64,000 nucleotides of DNA, taken from Pisaster brevispinus (taxonomy: Eukaryota > Echinodermata > Asteroidea > Forcipulatida > Asteriidae). The DNA is taken from positions 14,046,087 through 14,110,086 of the forward strand of contig JAMKCF010000015.1 in assembly GCA_023634235.1 (NCBI GenBank). Direction: 5' to 3'. The notes under the pieces are model-generated. The model worked only from the letters and a program-made list of their open reading frames with translations. It had not been told where the DNA came from and searched no databases. This document shows, in pieces, positions 1-26,900 of this stretch (position 1 is its first letter; each line of letters opens with the position of its first letter). A program made the position numbers and the translations under genes.

Positions 1-158
1 ATTCAAGAGGTGGTAGCACTTTTGAGATATTGCCGAAAATCTGGAGCAGTTATGTTCATTCCTTCCGAAGGAGATTTACACATGGCTTGTACCTGCAAGT
101 TTACTAGTTACATTCACTTCTCTAAAGAGTGTTCTGTTGGAATTTGTTATCCCTACAG

Positions 159-16540
<16,382 letters not shown>

Positions 16541-19131
16541 GGAGAAGGACGTGAGGATGTTCGTTGTGTTCGACTCGAAGGAACAAGAATGCTAGAGGGC
16601 GGTGTTTGGTAGGTAAAGACACTAACTGACCCCCGTACACACCCAGCTGATACCCTGGCCACCATTGTATGGATGAAGCAAGGAGAAAGTTATGTTGTGT
16701 GTTGCTGGTTCCAGCCGCACACAGAGTTGAAATGTGATCAGATCTGTAAATTTCACCAAGTAAGTTGACTGCCTGCATGGGTTGTGTATGGTGGCCCAAC
16801 TATGCACACGGCTATCTGTGTACTGTGTAGATGCATTCACCACATGATATCATATTGCAGGCTGGCATAGTTTATCCATCATTCAAAACCACAGTGTATG
16901 ATATTAAATGGTCACACAGTAGGAGGGTTAGCCAGACATATCTGTTCCTCATATACTTGGATTTGACTTTTGATATGGCTAAGATGCACTGTGATTTAGC
17001 CGTAGCCCACCAAAACACAAGAATCCACTAGTTCAGAGATGCTTCTATTATTTTGTCTGCATGTACTTCTAATTCCACGACGCTTATTTTTATTTTTTTT
17101 TAAATTTATGATTCCCCACTCCATCAGTAACTGCCGCGCTAATTGTTTTAAAAAAAAAGTTATTTATCAAAGCGAAAATATATGATGTGTTTTATACAAT
17201 TCAGCCTTTTGGCTTTAGTGTTCGATTAGTAATAAGCCAATAATAATAATAATAATATAAACTCCGTCCGTTTTTTCTTGATCCAAGAAAATTAAGTGCA
17301 AAATAGACCCAGCAAATTGGATTTCATAAAAAATAGATTTCTTCCCTTTAGAGTTATATCCAGGCTAAATTATTTCGTACTTAAGAAGTTATCTTCTACT
17401 TAATCCATCCAGTCCTTTTGCCAAAATCAGAACATTGATTTCAAATTTGTTAAAAAAATAGATATCATGCCACCTTAAAAAAGAATGAAAAAGATGAAAT
17501 AATTGTTTATTTAATAAAAGGTACTTAAAGAAATGAAGCGCTTGTTTATGATAATAGTTTTACCCCAAATTTTTTAAAACAATAACTGTATTTTGCCAGC
17601 AATCAAACGTCACACCACAAGTCTGTGAAAAGCTGTAAAAAAAAAATTCTTGGGGGGGGGGGTGGCATTAATCATATTGATGCTGCAAAAAAAAATGTTA
17701 TCCAATTATGAATATGAGCCAAAAATTATCAAACTTTTTAAAAATGAAATTCACAAAATTGTAACTGAAATGAATCCATGGCCCCTATTGTACTTCAACA
17801 TTTACTTTAAAATGACTTTTACTTTTAAAAGTTTTTAGATATTTCTTGTATGATGTGTTTATTAATAACTATAGATTTGGAATGAATTTACTCTTCCAAA
17901 AACCAATGATGTTTTGAAACTAGTAGAGTAAGAAATTTGATTCAGTTTGTAAAGACAGTCAGTGTTTTATCTCGTCCTTTTTATCGTTTGACTTAATTTA
18001 ATTCCAGTGTCATTAATTTTTAAGATATGATTTTAAGTTTGACTAATAACCATTTATTTACTCTGTATTTTATTTTTCGTATTCCTGCCATTGCAATGCT
18101 ATTTATTCTATTATAATCTTGCCTTTTGGCGTTGCGGGAAATTTCGCTTTTCAAGTTGTAAATATTTTAAACAAGCAGACATTTACCTCCAGTTTGATGG
18201 AAAAGAGGAAAGTACCTGGTAGAGCAAGACTTTGGATTGTGGTGTTTCAATTTTCAATGGCACAACTGAGAAACTAAAAATGAGGAAATCAGCTGATCTC
18301 GGACCAAGTTCATGATTCTGCTTACTGCAGAACTCTGTGCTTATGGTGTCCTGTAGAGCTAGTCATTCTATTGGCTGTAAGCGCAGAATTTTGTGGTAAG
18401 CAGAGTCAAGAAATTTGACCGAGCTGAAGCCTGAACAACATTGTTTGTGGTCATTTTGGTATTGAACTTCTTAGATTATTTTTTAGTTTGCTGACCAAAT
18501 CTCCTGGCGTATTGTACCTTGATTTTATTTCATGAAAGATTTCAATTTTCTGATTCAGAATTCATGTTATTTGAACGTTCCTTGTAAACTTGTCTTGCTG
18601 TCATTGCTGTTGTTGCTCTTCTTTTTTTTACACTTGCTGCATTTTCTGGTCCTTAGACCTGTCATACTTTAAGTCAATGTATAGACAAAATAGGTGGAGT
18701 TACAAAGCAAAAAAAAACCCAAAACACTAGGTCAAAATACAAGGCCAATATCTACAAATTTTTTTAAATTTGCTTGAAAGTACTTACTTGTACAAATATT
18801 CTTTTTGTACAAACCAAAGGAGACAATGAAAGTTTGTAATGACAGGGTTTAGATTTGTCAGAAATGCCAGATTAAAAAAAAAAATAATGGTAGCAGATTT
18901 CTGAAAAGTGCCTGAGAGTTTTTGAATATCCTATAATATCATTCCTATTTTATACTTAAATAACACATACTATGAGTACTTTATAACTGCTTTATAGATA
19001 ATATAGTTTGAGTATTTCACTAATAGCTTATCTTGATATAACTATATATTTTTTAAGAAAGTATTTGATGAGATTGATAATTACAATTTATGTATTTTGA
19101 AAGCGAGGCTGACTCTTAATTGCTAAGTATT
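16541..19131. other. PTPN13 3' flank, probable 3' UTR in part
   Basis: Very AT-rich sequence after the stop codon. Candidate poly(A) signals include aataaa at 17513. An inverted copy of the 3345 repeat is at 16808-16932, an (AAT)n run near 17243, and a family B MITE at 18300-18419. The true transcript end cannot be fixed. Confidence 0.5.
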
Positions 19132-19293
19132 GGGTCCATCTTCATAGAGCTGCTTTAGCAGAAATGAGCAGGATACCAGTCACAAATTGTACATGTGACT
19201 TGGTAGTTTGGCCGGTAACCTTATTCTGGTAAGCCTAATTTTGTTGTGCTTAGCTACTTTTTTGTGCTTACACAGCTCTATGGAACTGGGCCC
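19132..19293 (-). mobile_element. MITE family A
   Basis: Inverted orientation relative to the copy at 1995. It runs from gggtcc...atagagctgc to acagctctatgg...gggccc with the same internal core. Confidence 0.7.
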
Positions 19294-20459
19294 TGGTTGT
19301 ATTGGATATGTTTCTCGTAACGTTTGTGGAGTGGTCTGATTTTAGAGAGTAATTTTTTAGGGAAAGATGTCATCGGTGTGAAATGGCATCTGGTAGTTTT
19401 ACTGGGATGCCATGCCACTATACAACAGTTATGATATTTGACCCCTAGAAAAATGAGTAGGGCAGTTCTAGTCAGTACAAGGACGGACCTTCATGTACAC
19501 TTCGCATAACATTTTAATAAGGTTTAATAAAATGTTTAAAATACAATTTTGCTGATTTTTCTGAAGGAAAAAACAAAACAAAATTGCAAATCGGATTAGA
19601 GTAGGACAAATATTGTGCCTGATACAATCGTCTGCTAATGTGAAAGCATGCCAAGCTTGGGGGGTGGTGGGGGGGGGGGCGATAAGAGACTAACTTCATT
19701 CTGCCGAGCACCCTCTATTTTTCTTCTTCTTTTCTTAGGCCAAAGTGCCTATCTACAGGGTAAAGTAATGTGCCTTGATTGTGGAAATAGGTTGACATGA
19801 CCAGCAATTTGATAAGAGTCTCTTTTCAAAAACCTGATTTTTCTTTGTAAAATATAATTCTGTTGGAATAATTCATGACTTTTGTCAATCCAGATTTAGA
19901 GTGCTTGTTCCGTGACCACAAATTGTTGATTGTATCTTGTACAGATCGCAATTACAATGACTGTTTAGTGTGTTGTTTTACATTAGTCACTTTGTATTGA
20001 CATGTACTTGTAAATTTTTCATTTATGTATTCAATTGTTTGTGATTTAGATACATTTTCTTCTCTATGAATTATTTTACTTAATGATTTGATTTAACATA
20101 TATGTGTTTGAGTACTTTCCATTGTAAATATCTACAGGTCTCATGATATTAAAGGATTATGATTTTCGTTTTTGAATATTTTCAAAATAAACCAGGTGAG
20201 GAAACTAACCCAATGTTTGAAAAAATGGTAAAATTGCACGAGCCCAAGCTTCTCCTGCTCCAACAAGGGTTGTTTTTAGACATACATTTTGGCCATTTGG
20301 ACAAAAATGGGCAAAATCGCAAAAAAGGTGCCATTTTAACAGAAATTTGCACGAAAAGGACAAGGGTTAGCCTTGTCTTTTTTGTTTAAATTAAAACTCT
20401 ACCATTTTGACAGAAATTGGCAAAAAGGGGTGAGCCTTGCATTTTGGTTGAAATCAAAT

Positions 20460-23012
20460 AAAATCACTAGTCACAGCTTTATTGTCATAATTGGGCTAAA
20501 ATTGGATAATATCACAAGAGGTAAGCCTTGCATTTTTTGTTGAAATTGGGCTAAAAATGGAAAAAATCACAAGGGGGTAAGCCTTGCATTTTTGTTAAAA
20601 ATGGGCTGAAATTGGAAAAAATCACAAGGGGTAAGCCTTGCATTTTTTTTGAAATTGGGCTAAAATTGGATAAAATCACAAGGGGTAAGCCTTGCATTTT
20701 AGTCGAAATCGGGCTAAAATTTGATAAAATCACAAGGGGTAAGCCTTGCATTTTTGTCAAAATTGGGCTGAAATTGGATAAAATCACAAGGGGTAAGCCT
20801 TGCATTTTTGTTAAAAATGGGCTGAAATTGGATAAAATCACAAGGGGTAAGCCTTGCATTTTTGTTAAAAATTGGCTGAAATTTGATAAAATCACAAGGG
20901 GTAAGCCTTGCATTTTAGTCAAAATCGGGCTAAAATTGGATAAAATCACAAGGGGTAAGCCTTGCATTTTTGTTAAAAATTGGCTGAAATTTGATAAAAT
21001 CACAAGGGGTAAGCCTTGCATTTTAGTCAAAATTGGGCTAAAATTGGATAAAATCACAAGGGGTAAGCCTTGCATTTTTTGTTGAAATTGGGCTAAAATT
21101 GGAAAAAATCACAAGGGGTAAGTAAGCCTTGCATTTTTGTTGAAATCGGGCTAAAATTGGATAAAATCACAAGGGGTAAGCCTTGCATTTTTGTCAAAAT
21201 TGGGCTGAAATTGGATAAAATCACAAGGGGTAAGCCTTGCATTTTTGTTAAAATTGGGCTGAAATTGGATAAAATCACAAGGGGTAGGCCTTGCATTTTA
21301 GTCGAAATCGGGCTAAAATTGGATAAAATCACAAGGGGTAAGCCTTGCATTTTTGTTAAAAATGGGCTAAAATTGGATAAAATCACAAGGGGTAAGCCTT
21401 GCATTTTTTGTTGAAATTGGGCTAAAATTGGAAAAAATCACAAGGGGTAAGCCTTGCATTTTAGTCGAAAGCAGGCTAAAATTGGATAAAATCACAAGGG
21501 GTAAGCCTTGCATTTTAGTCGAAATCGGGCTAAAATTGGATAAAATCACAAGGGGTAAGCCTTGCATTTTTGTTAAAAATGGGCTAAAATTTGATAAAAT
21601 CACAAGGGGTAAGCCTTGCATTTTTTGTTGAAATTGGGCTAAAATTGGAAAAAATCACAAGGGGTAAGCCTTGCATTTTTGTCAAAATTGGGCTGAAATT
21701 GGATAAAATCACAAGGGGTAAGCCTTGCATTTTTGTTAAAATTGGGCTGAAATTGGATAAAATCACAAGGGGTAGGCCTTGCATTTTAGTCGAAATCGGG
21801 CTAAAATTGGATAAAATCACAAGGGGTAAGCCTTGCATTTTTGTTAAAAATGGGCTAAAATTGGATAAAATCACAAGGGGTAAGCCTTGCATTTTTTGTT
21901 GAAATTGGGCTAAAATTGGAAAAAATCACAAGGGGTAAGCCTTGCATTTTAGTCGAAAGCAGGCTAAAATTGGATAAAATCACAAGGGGTAAGCCTTGCA
22001 TTTTAGTCGAAATCGGGCTAAAATTGGATAAAATCACAAGGGGTAAGCCTTGCATTTTTGTTAAAAATGGGCTAAAATTTGATAAAATCACAAGGGGTAA
22101 GCCTTGCATTTTTTGTTGAAATTGGGCTAAAATTGGAAAAAATCACAAGGGGTAAGCCTTGCATTTTTGTCAAAATTGGGCTGAAATTTGATAAAATCAC
22201 AAGGGGTAAGCCTTGCATTTTTGTTAAAAATGGGCTAAAATTGGAAAAAATCACAAGGGGTAAGCCTTGCATTTTTGTTGAAATTGGGCTAAAATTGGAA
22301 AAAATCACAAGGGGTAAGCCTTGCATTTTTGTTAAAATTGGGCTAAAATTGGAAAAAATCACAAGGGGTAAGCCTTGCATTTTTGTTGAAATTGGGCTAA
22401 AATTGGAAAAAATCACAAGGGGTAAGCCTTGTAATTTTGTCGAAAATGTGCTAAAATTTGCTAATATCACAAGGGGTAAGCCTTGCATTTTTTGTTGAAA
22501 TTGGGCTAAAATTGGAAAAAATCACAAGGGGTAAGCCTTGCATTTTTGTTGAAATCGGGCTAAAATTTGATAAAATCACAAGGGGTAAGCCTTGCATTTT
22601 TGTTGAAATTGGGCTAAAATTGGATAAAATCACAAGGGGTAAGCCTTGCATTTTTGTTGAAATCGGGCTAAAATTTGATAAAATCACAAGGGGTAAGCCT
22701 TGCATTTTAGTTAAAAATGGGCTGAAATTTGATAAAATCACAAGGGGTAAGCCTTGCATTTTAGTTAAAAATGGGCTGAAATTTGATAAAATCACAAGGG
22801 GTAAGCCTTGCATTTTTGTTAAAAATAGGCTGAAATTGGATAAAATCACAAGGGGTAAGCCTTGCATTTTTTATGAAATCAGCCTGAAATTTGATAAAAT
22901 CACAAGGGGTAAGCCTTGCATATTTGTCAAAAATGGGCTAAAAATTGATAAAATCACAAGGGGTAAGCCTTGAGCTTTTGTTGAAATTGGGCTAAAATCA
23001 GATAAAACAAAG
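20460..23012 (+). repeat. 54-bp satellite array, roughly 45 copies
   Basis: The unit contains aaaatcacaaggggtaagcc, then ttgcattttt, then gggctaaaattgga; ggggtaag recurs at 20682, 20736 and 20790, fixing the period at 54 bp. Because 54 is divisible by three, one frame on each strand stays open for hundreds of bases, giving 18-residue protein repeats (KITRGKPCIF on plus, MQGLPLVILSNF on minus). A block of nine units is duplicated: equivalent points 21428/21916 and 21181/21669 differ by 488 bp, and private variants (ggggtaggcc, gaaagcaggc) are shared. More decayed units extend left to about 20205. No promoter or start context supports a protein. Confidence 0.95.
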
Positions 23013-23278
23013 TTTGACACTTTGACAAAAATTTTAACCCAACTTAAAAAAAAGTTGATTTTGTGCACCACAAATGATACAAACACACAAAGTTAATTCA
23101 TTAATTGAACATTTATTCCATAGTGGAATACAGTCATTCTTAAATAGCACAGAATTCAATGCGTCCCGGTAATGGTGGGAAAAAACTGGTACAAATTGTA
23201 CACAATTGATTGCAATGGATTGACCTATAAACCATGGTTGACTAAATGTTTTCAAAACCACAGCTTGGGCTTGGGGCT

Positions 23279-23424
23279 GAAGCCCATTTCATACCTCACA
23301 TGAAAGCAATTGCCAAGCAAATGTGGGGACGCAATAACCGGTACTCGCTGTTTTTTTCTCCAATTTGTGACGCCACAAAATACACTTTGCTTTCACTTTC
23401 GTGAGAAGTATGAATGGGGCTTTT
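23279..23424. mobile_element. Small inverted-repeat element
   Basis: The left end, aagcccatttcatacctcac followed by atgaaagc, mirrors the right end, gctttca...cgtgagaagtatgaatgggg. Length is about 145 bp with no ORF. It lies in the region between the satellite and the NFU1 stop. Confidence 0.7.
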
Positions 23425-23972
23425 TGGCTTTCATGCAGAAACGTTTCTCATATTGAAATGTTTTTGAATCCCTTTCTCTAAAACCACATTTCTTCGAAGG
23501 GAATCATTTCTTAAAATGTAATACACTATCAAAAGCTGCAGTGCTTCTTACCAAGTCAGTTTTTATGATTTAACTTTTGGAGTAATTACCAAAAGTATAC
23601 ACTAACTTTAAGTCAAAATAATTATATAGTTTTTTTATGTACACACTAAATTATAAACAAGTATAGTATGTTCAATGCATGACACAAAACAGGCATCCAT
23701 TTGCGCATTACTATATTTTGTGTTTACGATGGTTAAATGTGCCAACTTGAGAAGACGGCAAACCAAATTTGTATGCTCAGATGACGTTAAGTCAACAAAG
23801 TCTTTACAAGCCAAATTCAAAGCTCTTTCAACTGAATACGGTGGGGGTGGCACTCTGGTAAAGACGTCGGGTATAACTATTTATAATAGGACTGTACCCC
23901 CCCCCCCTGATTCAGCCATTATATAATATACGCTATTAGACACCTTGTCATTCCTGTTTACTTGTTTCTTGC

Positions 23973-26900
23973 TCACGTGGGCTTCTCTCCAAGCGATTCT
24001 TCCAGTTTGTTGAATTCCTCACTGACCACATGATCTACCTCGTCCTCGATCTACAAAGAAATCAAACCAAAGATATTTCTGCAAAGAAGTCCCCACAAAA
24101 AACGGACACAATTTGTCCACTTATTTGTGGCTTTTGATGTTCAAGGGGTATCGGAGCGATGACTAGTGCATCGGACCCAAGCTCTAGTGTTGTCAGGGTG
24201 TGGGTTCGAATCCTGGCCATGGAACTAGGACACCTGTGTCCTCGAGCATGACACCTGAAAATAAAAGCTTCATCCTTCGAAACAGCTCCACTCTTGGCAT
24301 TGGTACTTCAATAATACCCAATAACTTTCCGACTGTCTAATGGAAATGACCTTTTCCCTTGAAAAAGCCACCCCCCCCCCCTCCCCCCGTTCCACTTCAG
24401 TAACTACCTGCTCCACTCCAATGACCTCCGGGACGTAGAACTGAAGCATGTTCTGTACTCCACTCTTCAGCGTCAGCACCGAGCTGGGACAACTCGTACA
24501 AGCTCCTTGCATCTTCAGCTTCACGATGCCATCCTCGAACCCCTGCAAAAAATAAATAAATAAAATAACCAAAGTAGGTCAACTTTTAGCAACAACTCCA
24601 GAGTCTCTTAAAATTGTTCCACTTCACCGTTCCGACACCAGCCATCACCTCAACTCTATCTGTTTGTCCTTCAACAAACAACTGATTTTCTAAACATCCG
24701 TTCCACCTAATATGCGTGAGTTTAAGACACGCGTTACTAATGCAAATAGATTCAGAATTAGATTCACATTCAAATTTTATTCGATCACGCTATTAAAAGC
24801 ATGAGGCTTTTCATGCGCTCAGTAAGTACAGAATTCCGCAGTAAGCAGAGCCATGAAATAGGACCTTGATGTCCGCATATTGGCATAACTCCTTCTGTTG
24901 TGGGGAAGCATCAATCAATGCTGGGGGGAGGGGGGTGGCAAAGCTGTGTAAAAGGAGGACAAAGAGATTGGGTTTTTTCAGTAACCGCCCCATAGATACC
25001 CCTACCCCTGTCAGCTTTTACTCCCATCCCCCCCACCCCAACCCCACCCCAACCCTTGCACCCTTCTTTGAATCTCACCATGTATACAATGTCACCCCCG
25101 TCCTCTTGTACTGTTGGTCTTATCCTTGTGTCCAAGAGCTCTTTGATCATGGCGACAGTCTCGTCATCGTCGTCGTGGATCTCTAATAACAATAATAACA
25201 ATAATAATAACAATAACTAGTTTTTACCTCATGTGTGACCTGGGGATCAAAGGTCAGGAGATGTTTGACCTTGTGGCGTCCCATATTGGCCTCAGTGAGA
25301 AGGTTTACTTTGGGCTGACATACATTAAAGGTGAGTGGTGGACAGTGACTAGTTCGTATATAGCGCACTTTACAATAACGTATCAATGCGCTATACATTA
25401 GTGCCCTGGTCACTGGGCCAACAACATTCCTTTAATCTTTCTCAGCTCCCTGGGGAGTATACAGCCCCGGGCTGCTGTGTCGCTCCGAAGGCTTTTGCAA
25501 ACACAATATCAACCTCTACCCTTGCAGGTACCAATTTATACTCCTGGGTGAAGAGAAGCAATTATAATTAAGTGTCTTGCTCAAGGACACAAGTGTCATG
25601 ACCAGGATTCGAACCCACACCCCGATAACTTAACCACCAGAACTTGAGTTTGATGCTCTAAAGAGCTCTGCCATGATCTCTGCAGAAACCAACAAGAAAC
25701 AAACAATATCAAGGGGTATCTTACCCAGTCAGTTTCCCGTGTCGTTTATTACTTGATATTTGAAATGAAAAGTTGCATGAAAAGGTGATCCCCTGGCTGC
25801 CGCTTCCCAGGTTGTATCGTAAACTTGGGTGTGATCGCTGGCTACACAGCAGTTACAGGTTGAATGGCTTCTGACTGGCAACCCCGAACAAAGATATCGA
25901 CAAAATAGGGAGACTGCCAACATTAGGGTTTGACCTTACGACCCCCAGTCTATACAATACCTGTATCTGCAGAGGGCTGTTCATCGGTAATCACTGGTAG
26001 CCCGCTAGTGAAGAAATCCATGATGGTGGCGTAGATCTCAGGCTTCATGATGGCCCACTCTATCGCATCGTCGTCCACTTTCGTGACTGTGATGAAATCC
26101 GTGCCAAAGAAAACACCTTTGACTCCATCGATGCGAAACAACAACCTGAAAAGAAGAAGCCAACAGGAAAATGCAAAGTTAGGGGTTTTTTTTTGAGCAG
26201 AGCTCGAATTTAACACTGGACCACAGGCCAGAGGCCACCAATTTCAGTCCCGGGCCAGTAAACTCATGACTGGACAAGCCCACTGGTCTTGTGTTTTTCA
26301 ATTGAATAATAAGACCTCACTTTGTAATATCTTTAATGAAAAAGAAAATGATGTTCAAACGTTGACTTTGAGTCGAGTCTGGTGAATATCTTTGAACTCT
26401 GTTGAGTATCGAAGTAAACGTAAAACCCATAAGACAAATGAGATCAATCTTCTCTTAATGTTTACATGTCAAACTTTGTAGAAAGTTCTCATTAAGATTC
26501 TGGGGCCGATTTTCACAGAGAGCTAAGATTGATCTTAAGCTGTGTATCAATCTTTATTGCTAAGCAAAGTGTGATGTCACAAGACAGATCACCATGGTGG
26601 TATTGACAACTCATCTTAAGATGAATCTTTAGTGCTTTGCGAAATCGGCCACTGGTCTTGTAAAATAAATTCTGGTCCAATCAAAATGTTGAGCCACAAG
26701 CCCTGCGGTCTTGTGGAAAGTTACCTCACAAGTTCAAGCCCTGTTAAAGATTTATGTATGAACAAAATAATCTTTGGGGTTGCCTTTTACATAAGCAGGC
26801 CTCGAAATAACACATGGCACCCACAGCAATTGCCCTGTGCCCTGTGCTTTTGCTGTGGTGCCCTTTGCAAAGTTCCAATACAAATTTACACTTTCCTTAT

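Noticed and set aside
20551..22973. Long reading frames of 18-residue repeats on both strands
   Set aside because: They follow from a 54-bp satellite period divisible by three; no start context, splice sites or similarity supports a protein. Reported as a repeat only.
20460..23012. CRISPR-like appearance of regular repeats
   Set aside because: Units are contiguous with no unique spacers, and the DNA is clearly animal.
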